Below are positions 17,148-25,915 of a stretch of 47,408 bases of DNA, piece by piece. The first letter of the stretch is position 1. The number at the start of each line of letters is the position of its first letter. The notes below the pieces were generated by a model that worked only from the letters and a program-made list of their open reading frames with translations, searched no databases and was not told the origin of the DNA. This DNA comes from Paracoccaceae bacterium. GTDB taxonomy: Bacteria > Pseudomonadota > Alphaproteobacteria > Rhodobacterales > Rhodobacteraceae. The DNA lies in contig JAHRVG010000058.1 in the NCBI GenBank assembly GCA_019090795.1, positions 1 through 47,408 of the forward strand, in the 5' to 3' direction. Both the position numbers and the translations under genes were made by a program.

Positions 17148-18221
17148 ATGAACCATGAAAGTGTGCAGGAATACTATGGCGAGGTGCTGCAATCCAGCGC
17201 TGATCTGCAAACAAATGCCTGTTGTACACCCGGCGATATGCCCGATTTTTTAAAGTCCATTTTGTCTAAAGTGCACGACGATGTGTTGGCCAAATACTAT
17301 GGTTGTGGGTTGATTGCGCCAGATGCACTGGCGGGTGCGCGGATACTCGATCTGGGGTCTGGCTCTGGACGTGATGTTTATGCATTGTCCGGTCTGGTTG
17401 GGGAAAACGGCTTTGTGGTCGGGGTTGATATGACTGACGCGCAACTGGATGTGGCACGCAAGTATCAGGATTTTCACGCTGATGCTTTTGGCTACGCCAA
17501 GCCCAACACCGAATTCCACAAGGGGCTGATCGAGCATCTGGAAGACCTGCCGCTGGAGGCGGGCAGCTTTGATATCATCGTTTCCAACTGCGTTCTGAAC
17601 CTTGCCACCGACAAAGAGGCCGTGCTGCGCGGGGCTTATCACCTACTGAAACCCGGTGGCGAGATGTATTTTTCCGATGTTTATGCGGATCGCCGTATCC
17701 CCGATGTGCTGCGCAACGACAAGGTGCTGTATGGTGAATGTCTTTCCGGCGCGCTCTATTGGAACGATTTTGAAAACTTTGCCAAACGCGCCGGTTTTGC
17801 TGATCCAAGATTAGTGGAAGACCGTATTCTGAGTGTCGAAAACCCGGCCTTGCAGGCCAAACTGGGGCGCATCAATTTTACCTCGGCCACCTATCGCTTG
17901 TTCAAGCTGGAGGGCCTGGAACCGGCGTGCGAGGATTACGGGCAGGCGGTGATTTACAAAGGTACGCTGCCTAATGCCCCTGATATTTTCAACCTAGATA
18001 AACACCACGGTATTGAGGCGGGCCGAGTGTTTCCGGTTTGTGGCAATACTTGGCAGATGCTGGCGGATTCGCGATTTGCCCCGCATTTTGAGTTTATTGG
18101 CAATTGGGATACCCATTTCGGCCTGTTCGCTGCCTGTGGCGGGGAAACGCCATTTGGTGAAACCCTGGCAGGGGCCGCACAGGCGGAGTTTGCCGAAACA
18201 GGAAGCGGTTGCTGTGGTTAG
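17148..18221 (+). CDS. arsM: Arsenite S-adenosylmethionine methyltransferase
   Basis: This 357-residue cytoplasmic enzyme methylates trivalent arsenic to volatile or less retained methylarsenicals. The SAM-binding motif is LDLGSGSGRD (67-76), followed by VVGVDMT. The four cysteine positions of the ArsM family are all present: TNACC (C25/C26), YYGCG (C53), SNCVLNL (C148) and YGECLSG (C198). The last three correspond to the arsenic-binding and catalytic set known from algal ArsM. It ends GSGCCG, an extra cysteine pair that may bind metalloid. The start is ATG 17148, with AAGGAC 7 bases upstream. No arsR, arsB or arsC is adjacent, so the gene is an orphan here. Confidence 0.9.
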   Translation: MNHESVQEYYGEVLQSSADLQTNACCTPGDMPDFLKSILSKVHDDVLAKYYGCGLIAPDALAGARILDLGSGSGRDVYALSGLVGENGFVVGVDMTDAQLDVARKYQDFHADAFGYAKPNTEFHKGLIEHLEDLPLEAGSFDIIVSNCVLNLATDKEAVLRGAYHLLKPGGEMYFSDVYADRRIPDVLRNDKVLYGECLSGALYWNDFENFAKRAGFADPRLVEDRILSVENPALQAKLGRINFTSATYRLFKLEGLEPACEDYGQAVIYKGTLPNAPDIFNLDKHHGIEAGRVFPVCGNTWQMLADSRFAPHFEFIGNWDTHFGLFAACGGETPFGETLAGAAQAEFAETGSGCCG

Positions 18222-18310
18222 GGCATTGAAATCAGCCCCTACCCACGTTGGGCAGTTCGGTGTATAGCTGGTGCCAATAACAAGACCAATCCAAGGTCAT
18301 CCGCAGGCAA

Positions 18311-19321
18311 ATGACGGCACTTAAACAATATGAACGGCTCGAGGCTCTCGGGCTGTGGCGCGAATCCAGCGAGGCGCAGCTGCGCGAGGTGGTGGTGTCT
18401 TTTGGCGCGGCCTCGTTGGTTCTGTCCGACAAGAACGATATGCCGCTGGCCCATTGGTCACTGGCGGCTGTGCGGGCTTTGAATGTGGGCGACACACCTA
18501 TGGTTTATGCACCAACCCATGATGCAGACGAGACGTTGGAAATCGACGACAAGTTGATGGTCGAGGCCATCGCCAAGGTGAGCAATTCCTTGAAACGTCA
18601 AAAGCCACACCCCGGAAGGCTGCGCCTGATACTGGGCGGTTTTTTTCTCGCGGCGCTGATCGGATTTGTGGTTTTTGCCTTGCCTTCGGTCTCGGCAAAT
18701 TATGCGGCACGGGTGGTGCCAGAGGCCAAGCAAAACCTGATCGGTCAAAACTTGCTGGATCAAACCAACCGATTGACCGGGCATCCCTGTGACGCACCGC
18801 TTGGCACTGCTGCCCTAGGCAAAATGCGGGACTGGTTGCTGGATGAGCAGTATCAGTTGCATGTTGTGGATATGGGCGCGCGGTTTTCAACCCATTTGCC
18901 GGGCAAACACATCCTGATCAACCGCTCGCTGCTCGAAGAAAATTCCGGGCCCGAAGTGGCCGCTGGTTTCGTTTTGATGGAATTGGCATTGGCGCAGGAA
19001 ACGCCGCCTATTACTGCATTGTTCAATGATATCGGTGCCCGTGGAACCCTTGGATTTTTGGCCAATGGTACCTTGCCCGATGCGGCCCTAGCCAAATTCG
19101 CGACCAAGCGGTTGTTAGGGGCGTATTCCCGCCCTGACGAGAATAGACTGCTGCTGTTGTTTGCAATTGCCGGGCTTACCTCCAGCCCGTTTGCCCATGC
19201 GCTGGACAATAGTCTGACGACAACAAAAACCTTCGTTGATCAAGATCCGGTGGCTGTGGATTACCAGCCTCGCCTAACAGATGGCGACTGGATCGCATTG
19301 CAAGCGATTTGCGCAAACTGA
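18311..19321 (+). CDS. Single-pass membrane protein resembling an inactivated M48 peptidase
   Basis: This 336-residue protein is of a type I associate with roseobacters, without an assigned function. Residues 1-95 form a soluble N-terminal domain (VVVSFGAASLVLSD, LAHWSLAAVRALN). A transmembrane helix spans about 105-125, and the rest should be periplasmic. The segment HILINRSLLEENSGPEVAAG, followed by FVLMELALAQE (about 200-230), has the pattern of M48 zinc peptidases. However, the HExxH helix reads MELAL (223-227), so both histidine ligands are lost and only the glutamate remains. It is therefore probably a catalytically dead scaffold or sensor (inference). It lies 89 bases after arsM on the same strand. 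Confidence 0.7.
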   Translation: MTALKQYERLEALGLWRESSEAQLREVVVSFGAASLVLSDKNDMPLAHWSLAAVRALNVGDTPMVYAPTHDADETLEIDDKLMVEAIAKVSNSLKRQKPHPGRLRLILGGFFLAALIGFVVFALPSVSANYAARVVPEAKQNLIGQNLLDQTNRLTGHPCDAPLGTAALGKMRDWLLDEQYQLHVVDMGARFSTHLPGKHILINRSLLEENSGPEVAAGFVLMELALAQETPPITALFNDIGARGTLGFLANGTLPDAALAKFATKRLLGAYSRPDENRLLLLFAIAGLTSSPFAHALDNSLTTTKTFVDQDPVAVDYQPRLTDGDWIALQAICAN

Positions 19322-19339
19322 GTTGCTATTCTTGTAAAG

Positions 19340-19909
19340 CTATGAGGGCAATCCGGAAATAGTGGACAGTAGTTCAAGGGCGTTTTTGACGTTGAATTTC
19401 TGAAACAGCTTGGCGCGATAGACCTCGATTGTGCGCGGCGAGAGTGACAGGTTTTTGGCGATTTCTTTCGTTGTCATGCCTTTAGACAACAGCATTGCGA
19501 CCTGTCGTTCACGGCGCGACAGTTGCACGATCGGGCGGGTGTCGGATAGATCGACAAAGCTCCAGACACATTGGGCAAATGGGTGCTCCGGATTTTGAGC
19601 TTGCCCTCTGACGCGGCACCAAAACAGTTCTCCACCCGCGCGTTTCATGATCCGCTCGTCGTTATAACGCCCATCGGTTTTCATATGGTTCCGCCCGTGA
19701 CGGCCGATATCCAGAAACTCCTTGTTCGACGGATAGAGGTGCGACAGTAATTTGCCCTCCAATTCGCTGGCCATGAAGGCGAATGTTTCGCAAAAACGGG
19801 CATTGCAGCGCAGGATTATCCGCTCCTTTGTGACCGCCAACCCCACAGGGGCCATATCAAAGGCGAAGCGGTAGATGTCTTCAGGTGGCTGCTCTTCGCT
19901 GTTTTGCAC
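19340..19909 (-). CDS. PAS-LuxR two-domain transcriptional regulator
   Basis: This 189-residue cytoplasmic protein has an N-terminal PAS domain (about 12-125: FDMAPVGLAVTKERIILRCN, ELFWCRVRG). A LuxR/GerE-type helix-turn-helix follows (about 132-186), with LSRRERQVAMLLSKGMTTKEIA and LSPRTIEVYRAKLFQKF. There is no receiver or autoinducer domain, so the PAS domain is the likely sensor of a small ligand or redox state. The start is GTG 19909, preceded by GGGGAGAA. It diverges from an acyl-CoA ligase, and a perfect 15-base dyad lies between the two starts. This makes autoregulation and control of the ligase the simplest hypothesis. Confidence 0.87.
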   Translation of the reverse strand: MQNSEEQPPEDIYRFAFDMAPVGLAVTKERIILRCNARFCETFAFMASELEGKLLSHLYPSNKEFLDIGRHGRNHMKTDGRYNDERIMKRAGGELFWCRVRGQAQNPEHPFAQCVWSFVDLSDTRPIVQLSRRERQVAMLLSKGMTTKEIAKNLSLSPRTIEVYRAKLFQKFNVKNALELLSTISGLPS

Positions 19910-19946
19910 AACTACGTGTTCTCCCCGATTGTTTTAGCGCCAAACA

Positions 19947-19961
19947 TGGGAATAATTCCCA
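19947..19961. promoter_or_regulatory. Perfect 15-base operator-like dyad between regulator and acyl-CoA ligase
   Basis: TGGGAAT-A-ATTCCCA is a perfect palindrome around one central base. It lies 38 bases upstream of the PAS-LuxR start and 106 bases upstream of the ligase start. Its length and symmetry suit binding by a dimeric LuxR/NarL-type helix-turn-helix protein. No binding data can be inferred beyond this. Confidence 0.6.
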
Positions 19962-20066
19962 AAACAGTCAAGCCGAAGAAGATAGGCGATGCACTGGGTT
20001 TGGTTTTCAATATGGACGCATCAGGCGTTGCGAACTATTCTAGCAATCGGGAAAACGGGGAATAAA

Positions 20067-21587
20067 ATGAATCTTGCGAATTGGCTGATAAGAACCGCGA
20101 AACAATATCCAGACTCTCCCGCACTATTCTCGGGGCAGGAATTATGCGCCGATTACGCCGAATTTGCCCGCCGTGCCGCCGCGATTGGCAGCTATTTACA
20201 AGCGGAATACGGCGTCACCAAGGGCGACCGCGTTGCCCTGTTTTTGCCCAACTGCACGCAGTATCTGGAATTGCTCTATGGCATCTGGTTTCTGGGTGCC
20301 GTGGCGGTTCCGATCAATTCCAAGCTGCACGCCAAAGAGGCTGCATGGATCATTGGTGATGCGGGCGCAATGGCTGTCTTCAGCAGCGAAGAATATCTGG
20401 CGCGATTTGGCTCGGACATGCCTGATTGTGTCACCCATACGGCAGCTGTGGATGTCGGCGGGTTTTCCCAAATTTATAAGACACCGCCGCTGTCTGCACC
20501 GGTTCCCATTCAGCTGGATGATCTGGTGTGGCTTTTCTATACCTCCGGAACCACCGGAAAACCCAAAGGTGTGATGCTCACCTCCGCCAATATCACCGCC
20601 ATGGCCCTGTCCTATTTTGCCGATCTGGACGAGGTTTACCAGCAGGATGCCATTTTATACGCCGCACCCATGTCGCATGGCGCCGGGATTTATAATTTTA
20701 TGCATGTGATCCGCGGCGCGCGTCATGTGGTGCCGTTGTCGGGTGGATTTGACAGCGATGAAATTCTGGATCTGGCGCGTGAATTGCAAGACGTGTCGAT
20801 GTTTGCAGCACCCACCATGGTGCGCCGTTTGGTGGATTGCGCCAAGGAGCGGGGCGAGGATGGCGATGGCCTGCGAACCATTGTTTATGGTGGTGGGCCG
20901 ATGTATGTAGCCGATATTGTCGAGGCAGTAGAGATCATGGGGCCGCGTTTTGTGCAAGTGATGGGGCAGGGCGAAAGCCCGATGGCGATTTCAGCACTGA
21001 ACCGCGCTTATGTGTCGGATCGTAGCCACCCGAACTGGCGGGCGCGTCTTGGCAGTGTTGGTTTGGCGCAAAGCGTGGTTGCGGTGGAAATCCGTGGTGA
21101 CGACGGGCAAGAATTGAATCGGGGTGAAGTTGGCGAGATTTGCGTTTCCGGTCTGCCCGTGATGCTCGGTTACTGGAAAAACGAAAAGGCCACCAGCGAG
21201 ACAGTTGTCAACGGCTGGCTGAAAACCGGTGATATGGGCATGATGGATGCAGACGGGTTTATCACCTTGCATGACCGTTCAAAAGATATGGTTATCTCGG
21301 GGGGTAGCAATATTTACCCCCGTGAGGTCGAGGAGGTTCTCTTGCAACATCCCGCCGTTTCCGAGGTGTCGGTAATTGGCAAAAAAGACCCAGAATGGGG
21401 CGAAATTGTCGTGGCTTATGTGGTGGCGCAGGGTGTTGAGGCAAGCGCACTGGATGCCCATTGCCTGAACCAGATTGCCCGTTTTAAACGCCCGAAACTT
21501 TATCGCTTTGTTGATGATCTGCCCAAGAACAGCTATGGTAAAGTCCTGAAAACCGAGTTGCGCGCGCAGATCGAAAACGAGGCGTGA
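20067..21587 (+). CDS. AMP-forming acyl-CoA ligase
   Basis: This 506-residue adenylate-forming enzyme activates a carboxylic acid to its CoA thioester. The start chosen is ATG 20067 (MNLANWLIRTAKQYPDSPAL), preceded by GGGGA; the open frame upstream is not similar to the family. Motifs are LFYTSGTTGKPKGVMLTSAN, QVMGQGESPMAI (the position of the usual YGxTE), WLKTGDMGMMDADGF, DRSKDMVISGGSNIYPREVEE and the catalytic lysine in KNSYGKVLKTEL. The MGQGESP variant indicates a group distinct from standard fatty-acyl ligases. An aromatic or branched carboxylate is possible but unproven. It faces the PAS-LuxR gene divergently and ends 46 bases before the convergent pssA. Confidence 0.85.
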   Translation: MNLANWLIRTAKQYPDSPALFSGQELCADYAEFARRAAAIGSYLQAEYGVTKGDRVALFLPNCTQYLELLYGIWFLGAVAVPINSKLHAKEAAWIIGDAGAMAVFSSEEYLARFGSDMPDCVTHTAAVDVGGFSQIYKTPPLSAPVPIQLDDLVWLFYTSGTTGKPKGVMLTSANITAMALSYFADLDEVYQQDAILYAAPMSHGAGIYNFMHVIRGARHVVPLSGGFDSDEILDLARELQDVSMFAAPTMVRRLVDCAKERGEDGDGLRTIVYGGGPMYVADIVEAVEIMGPRFVQVMGQGESPMAISALNRAYVSDRSHPNWRARLGSVGLAQSVVAVEIRGDDGQELNRGEVGEICVSGLPVMLGYWKNEKATSETVVNGWLKTGDMGMMDADGFITLHDRSKDMVISGGSNIYPREVEEVLLQHPAVSEVSVIGKKDPEWGEIVVAYVVAQGVEASALDAHCLNQIARFKRPKLYRFVDDLPKNSYGKVLKTELRAQIENEA

Positions 21588-21633
21588 TAGGAGCGATAAA
21601 GCCTAGAGAAATACAATCGCGGAACAGCTTGGG

Positions 21634-22371
21634 CTACGCCCTGCGCCGTTTCCAAAGCCCCCAAAGGATCATAACGCCGTAAGCCAGGCAGAGGCCAACC
21701 AATGATAGCCAAGTATACGTCAGGATTGCGGCACCCAGTATTGCCACGCCGACCAGCAGAAAACGTGTGTGCTCGCGCGAAATGATCAGTGCCTTGAAAG
21801 ACCATGTGGGGATACGGCTGATCAACAGCCAGCCGACGAGAACCATATAAAGGCTGATCAACCCTGAGGGCAGATGCGTTTTAGCGCTAAAGGCAAAGTC
21901 CAGATACATGGGGGCCATCACCAGCAATGCCCCGGCAGGGGCGGGAACGCCGACGAAATAACCATCGTTATCGTCGTCTTGTTCCGATTTATTGGCCACA
22001 TTGAACCGCGCCAGCCGCACGACACAGCAGACGGCAAAAACCATCACAGCGATCCAGCCGAACTTGGCAAGGTCTTGCAGCGCCCAGAGATACATCACCA
22101 GTGCCGGAGCCACGCCAAAATTGGCAAAATCTGCCAGCGAATCGAGCTCGGCCCCGATCAGGCTGTCACTGTTGAGGGCGCGTGCCAGCCGTCCGTCCAG
22201 ACCATCCAGAACTGTTGCAAACAGGATCAGAATAACAGCGCTTTCGTATTTACCAAAGAAGGCTTGCTGGATTGCAGTTATCCCTGCGCAAATCGCGACA
22301 ATCGTCACAACATTCGGCAGTAGTTGCACAAATGGTTGATCTTTGCGGGGTTTGTCCGGTGGGTTTGGCAA
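21634..22371 (-). CDS. pssA: CDP-diacylglycerol-serine O-phosphatidyltransferase
   Basis: Integral membrane enzyme (245 residues) that makes phosphatidylserine from CDP-diacylglycerol and serine. The CDP-alcohol signature is present as DGLDGRLARALNSDSLIGAE, with the closing LDSLAD aspartates, near residues 56-81. Several hydrophobic helices follow. The start is a TTG at 22371 that lies 3 bases beyond the psd stop, whose GGGATAG sequence may serve as ribosome site. psd and pssA are therefore one operon, and their products carry out consecutive steps toward phosphatidylethanolamine. Confidence 0.92.
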   Translation of the reverse strand: MPNPPDKPRKDQPFVQLLPNVVTIVAICAGITAIQQAFFGKYESAVILILFATVLDGLDGRLARALNSDSLIGAELDSLADFANFGVAPALVMYLWALQDLAKFGWIAVMVFAVCCVVRLARFNVANKSEQDDDNDGYFVGVPAPAGALLVMAPMYLDFAFSAKTHLPSGLISLYMVLVGWLLISRIPTWSFKALIISREHTRFLLVGVAILGAAILTYTWLSLVGLCLAYGVMILWGLWKRRRA

Positions 22372-22374
22372 AAT

Positions 22375-23067
22375 CTATCCCGTCCTTGCGTCGCGTTGGG
22401 ATTCGTCAGAACTCAGGTCGGCCAGCACGGTCTCGCCTGCCACCATCGCCTGACCAACACAAACCAGCGGGTTCACCCCGTCTGGCAGATAGACATCCAC
22501 CCTTGAGCCAAAGCGGATCAGGCCAAAGCGTTCGCCTGCCTGAATTTGCGTTGGGGCCGTGACAAAGCTGACGATGCGCCGTGCTACAAGGCCGGCGATC
22601 TGAGTAGCGACGATATGGCGGCCATCGGCCATTTCGATACAGATAGAATTGCGCTCATTATCAACGCTGGCCTTGTCGAGCGAAGCATTCAGGAACTTGC
22701 CGGAACGATAGGCCACTTTGGTAATATTGCCGGGTACCGGTGCGCGGTTCACATGGCAATTGAACACGTTCATAAACACGCTGACGCGGGTCAGAGGGCC
22801 GTCAGACAAACCAAGCTCTGCCGGGGGTACCGCCTTTTCGATCAGGGAAATGATCCCATCGGCCGGGCTGATGACCAGCCCTTCGCGTGTCGGGGTGGTG
22901 CGTTGGGGGTCACGAAAGAAGTAGTAGCACCAGATGGTTAATACGACGCCAACCCATCCCAAAATATTGGAGAGCCAGAACAAGAATACCGTTATGAGCG
23001 CAAAAATGGCAACAAAACGAATGCCTTCGCGGTGCATAGGTTTGATGAATGAGCTGAGCATTGTCAT
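22375..23067 (-). CDS. psd: Phosphatidylserine decarboxylase, short archaetidyl-type
   Basis: Pyruvoyl-dependent membrane enzyme converting phosphatidylserine to phosphatidylethanolamine. ATG 23067 ([15 protein letters not shown]) is preferred and gives 230 residues, usual for the short family; a GTG at 23100 is possible. Motifs are [27 protein letters not shown] and the self-cleavage site [13 protein letters not shown] near the C-terminus, where the serine of GS becomes the pyruvoyl group. Two hydrophobic helices near 20-60 anchor it. It forms an operon with pssA. Confidence 0.92.
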   Translation of the reverse strand: MTMLSSFIKPMHREGIRFVAIFALITVFLFWLSNILGWVGVVLTIWCYYFFRDPQRTTPTREGLVISPADGIISLIEKAVPPAELGLSDGPLTRVSVFMNVFNCHVNRAPVPGNITKVAYRSGKFLNASLDKASVDNERNSICIEMADGRHIVATQIAGLVARRIVSFVTAPTQIQAGERFGLIRFGSRVDVYLPDGVNPLVCVGQAMVAGETVLADLSSDESQRDARTG

Positions 23068-23256
23068 GGGTTTTGGGCCTTTTGCGTATGATTTTGTCAC
23101 TCTTCACCGAGTAATTCCGGACTCTGGTGTGTCGTCGTTGGTATAAACAGGCTATTCTGCTAAAGGCAAGAAGAGTCGTCGAAAATTGCGCACTGGTAAG
23201 CGCCCTCGACAGGCTTGAAGGGGTGGGTGCTGGGCACTTGCAGTGAGGGGCTAAGC

Positions 23257-24588
23257 ATGCTGGCACGGGACAACAAGATACACCGTCTTTGGACCGCATG
23301 GATATCGCTGGGCACCCAAGGGTATGACCGCCAAACGCAAAAGCGAATTATGGTGACGAATACCCTTACGTCGCTGGTTTCGATTTTCACTATTCCCTAC
23401 CTGTTTCTTTACGCTTTTTATGATTTTGAAGCGTTGAAAATTCCGTTGCTCACCCTGTCGCCGCAGGTTTTTGTGTTTGCGTTGGTGCCTTTTCTACACC
23501 GTTTCGGGCCAAACGTGGGGGCATGGTATCTTGTTACCCTGTGGATATGTTTTGCCATGACCTACAATTACTATTTCGGGGTTGATTCCGGCCTGCAGTA
23601 CTTGCTGCTGCCCGGAGCGACGGCGGGGATTTTGGTGTTCGGTGTTAACAATATCACTGCAACCATGGTCTCGATGATATTGGGATTTACCGGTTTTGTA
23701 ATCGCGACCACTGTGTTCAAAACACCCGCGCCCTTTATCGTGGTAGACGGTACGTTTTTGCAAATCATGTATATGATTTCCCTGCCCACATCCTTTATCT
23801 TCATTTTCGGCATCGTCTATTTTGCCAACCTGCAGGCCAAAATATCGGATGATCTGTTGCAGGCCGAGTTCCAGCGCTCTGAGGCGCTGCTGTACAATGT
23901 GCTGCCGGAGTCAATTGCCAGCGAACTGAAAGACAGGCCAGGGGAAACCATTGCGCGGTTTCATGGTGCTGTTAGCATTTTGTTTGCCGATATTGTGGAA
24001 TTCACCCCCAAAGCTGCTCGTCTTTCGGCGGCGCAGATTGTCGAATTGTTGAATGCACTGTTTACCGAATTTGATGATCTGACCCGCAAACACGGGTTGG
24101 AAAAGATCAAAACCATTGGTGATGCCTTTATGGCGGCGGGCGGGATGCCGGTTTCGCAGCCGGATCATGCGAAACGTATCGGGCTCCTGGCACTTGACAT
24201 GATCTCTAGTGTTGAGCAGTTTTCGGGCGTTTATGGTGAAAAAATCATGCTGCGCATCGGAATTAATTCTGGTCCGGCGGTAGCAGGGGTTATTGGCAAC
24301 CAAAAGCTGGTTTACGATGTCTGGGGCGACACAGTGAATACGGCGGGGCGGATGGAAACCTACTGCCTCCCGCAGCGCATTCAGGTGACTGCTGCTTTTC
24401 GAGATCTGACCAAAGACGTCTTTGCCTTTGAACATCGGGGTATCATCGACGTAAAAGGCAAAGGCAATATCGAGGTTTGGTTTTTGACGGGGCTATTGCC
24501 CGAGGGTCAGATGATCCCGGCGATAATTGCGCGCAATACATCCACGCCGTCGCCCTTGGCTGACGAGGTTTGCACCAAAACGGGATAA
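23257..24588 (+). CDS. Membrane-bound class III adenylate cyclase
   Basis: The start ATG 23257 (MLARDNKIHRLW) has GAGGGG 8 bases upstream, giving 443 residues; a TTG-initiated extension is less likely. About six hydrophobic segments occupy residues 30-195, followed by a coiled linker and the cyclase homology domain (about 235-410). The domain shows SILFADIVEFT (first metal aspartate), EKIKTIGDAFMAAGG (with the adenine-selecting lysine), and YDVWGDTVNTAGRMET (with the selecting aspartate and the transition-state asparagine and arginine). It should make cAMP from ATP at the inner membrane. Its last 82 bases overlap engB on the other strand. That overlap is unusually long, so the cyclase may once have ended earlier. 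Confidence 0.88.
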   Translation: MLARDNKIHRLWTAWISLGTQGYDRQTQKRIMVTNTLTSLVSIFTIPYLFLYAFYDFEALKIPLLTLSPQVFVFALVPFLHRFGPNVGAWYLVTLWICFAMTYNYYFGVDSGLQYLLLPGATAGILVFGVNNITATMVSMILGFTGFVIATTVFKTPAPFIVVDGTFLQIMYMISLPTSFIFIFGIVYFANLQAKISDDLLQAEFQRSEALLYNVLPESIASELKDRPGETIARFHGAVSILFADIVEFTPKAARLSAAQIVELLNALFTEFDDLTRKHGLEKIKTIGDAFMAAGGMPVSQPDHAKRIGLLALDMISSVEQFSGVYGEKIMLRIGINSGPAVAGVIGNQKLVYDVWGDTVNTAGRMETYCLPQRIQVTAAFRDLTKDVFAFEHRGIIDVKGKGNIEVWFLTGLLPEGQMIPAIIARNTSTPSPLADEVCTKTG

Positions 24589-25157
24589 GCAGCCGGATGT
24601 TTGGAAATGCCAGCGATGGTTTTTTCTGTGACCTTTTCCAGCTCGTCCTTTTTGATCTTGTCGCATTTGGTCATCACAACCTGAAAAGGTACGGCAGAAC
24701 GATCCAGCAGCTGCATGATTTCCTGATCCACCGACTTTGGCCCGTGGCGCGCATCAATCAACAGGAACACACGGCGTAGGGAAGGGCGTCCTGACAGGTA
24801 GTTTTTCAGCAGCCGCTGCCACTTGCCAACCACAGCGACGGGGGCATTAGCAAAGCCATAGCCCGGCACGTCGACCAGATAATGTTCCGCGCCCATAGTG
24901 AAAAAGTTGATTTCTTGCGTGCGACCCGGGGTGTTGGATGTGCGCGCCAGTGCTTTGCGCCCGGTTAGTGCATTGATTAGGCTGGATTTCCCCACGTTGG
25001 AGCGGCCAGCAAAGCACACCTCGATGCGGTCAGCAGGCGGCAGGCCATCCATGGCGACCACGCCCTTGAGAAATTCGGTATTGCCCGCGAACATCAGGCG
25101 GCCTTTTTCCAGCGCCTCGGTATCAGGGGTTTCAGCGAGCGAGAATATTCCGGACAT
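24507..25157 (-). CDS. engB: Ribosome-biogenesis GTPase YihA/YsxC/EngB
   Basis: This 216-residue TRAFAC GTPase is needed for large-subunit assembly. G motifs are visible: G1 FAGRSNVGKSSLINAL, G2 TSNTPGRTQ, G3 VDVPGYGFA, G4 VMTKCDK and G5 TSSAKGDG. The start ATG overlaps the stop of the upstream MOSC gene by one base (TAATG), so the genes are translationally coupled. It is the last gene of the yidC-MOSC-engB operon. Confidence 0.95.
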   Translation of the reverse strand: MSGIFSLAETPDTEALEKGRLMFAGNTEFLKGVVAMDGLPPADRIEVCFAGRSNVGKSSLINALTGRKALARTSNTPGRTQEINFFTMGAEHYLVDVPGYGFANAPVAVVGKWQRLLKNYLSGRPSLRRVFLLIDARHGPKSVDQEIMQLLDRSAVPFQVVMTKCDKIKKDELEKVTEKTIAGISKHPAAYPVLVQTSSAKGDGVDVLRAIIAGII

Positions 25158-25915
25158 TACAGGATTTCCACAGTGTCATTTACGTTAAAGGTACCGCCTT
25201 GTAGCACAAAAGCTTTCACTCCGAAATCACGGTGTCCCCAGCCGTTTTTCAGCGCATCCAGCGTGTTCACGTCACGCGCGCCGGTTTCGGGGTTCACGGT
25301 GGTGGCGAGGCAACGCTCAATGCGTTCGCGTATTTGCAAACGCACAGAACCGATGCGAATTTCTTTGCCCACCCAGTCGAATTCCTGCCAAGGGGTGGCG
25401 CCATTCAACCAGATATTGCCACGAAACCGCAAGGGGGACAGGGATGCGCCTGCCTGCGCCTCCAGCGCTTGCAGCGAGCTGTGCAGATTGATTGAAACAG
25501 ACGGCCAGTCTGAATCGGTCAAACCCACTTCGGGTACCGAATAAATCTGTTCTGGGGCCATGCGGTTGGCGGGGGTCAGTGGTTTGCTCCAGACAATGAA
25601 CGCGGCAACACTGGCAGCATCAGAGGGATCAAACGTTATTGAACCCGCGTGGGGGTGGGTTAGATCAACTGTGCCTGTAGCTTCGTTAACCTTGGCGTTG
25701 ATGGCCATCAGTTCTGGTGCTTTGGCCCCGCGCGTGAAATTGCGACAACTCACCCATTCAGGCGCATCATAGTCAAGGGCGCGGCCTTCCTCGGCTACGG
25801 CCCAGATGCGATCCCACGGCATACATTTCCCCGTCGCCAACGCCACAGAGGTCAGTGCCTCCACCCCATGCGCCTTGATGGGGTGGCGGTAGATATCTGT
25901 GACGCTTAGCGTCAT
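25157..25915 (-). CDS. MOSC-domain protein (YcbX-like sulfur carrier)
   Basis: This 252-residue protein has an N-terminal MOSC beta-barrel domain (VTDIYRHPIKAHG, CMPWDRIWAV) and a C-terminal MOSC domain. The latter carries the diagnostic cysteine in ERCLATTVNPETGARD, followed by GHRDFGVKAFV. MOSC proteins handle molybdenum-cofactor or other sulfur groups, often in reduction of N-hydroxylated compounds. The exact substrate is unknown. It overlaps yidC by 4 bases (ATGA) and engB by one base, so it is embedded in an essential operon. That is a common arrangement in Rhodobacterales. Confidence 0.87.
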   Translation of the reverse strand: MTLSVTDIYRHPIKAHGVEALTSVALATGKCMPWDRIWAVAEEGRALDYDAPEWVSCRNFTRGAKAPELMAINAKVNEATGTVDLTHPHAGSITFDPSDAASVAAFIVWSKPLTPANRMAPEQIYSVPEVGLTDSDWPSVSINLHSSLQALEAQAGASLSPLRFRGNIWLNGATPWQEFDWVGKEIRIGSVRLQIRERIERCLATTVNPETGARDVNTLDALKNGWGHRDFGVKAFVLQGGTFNVNDTVEIL

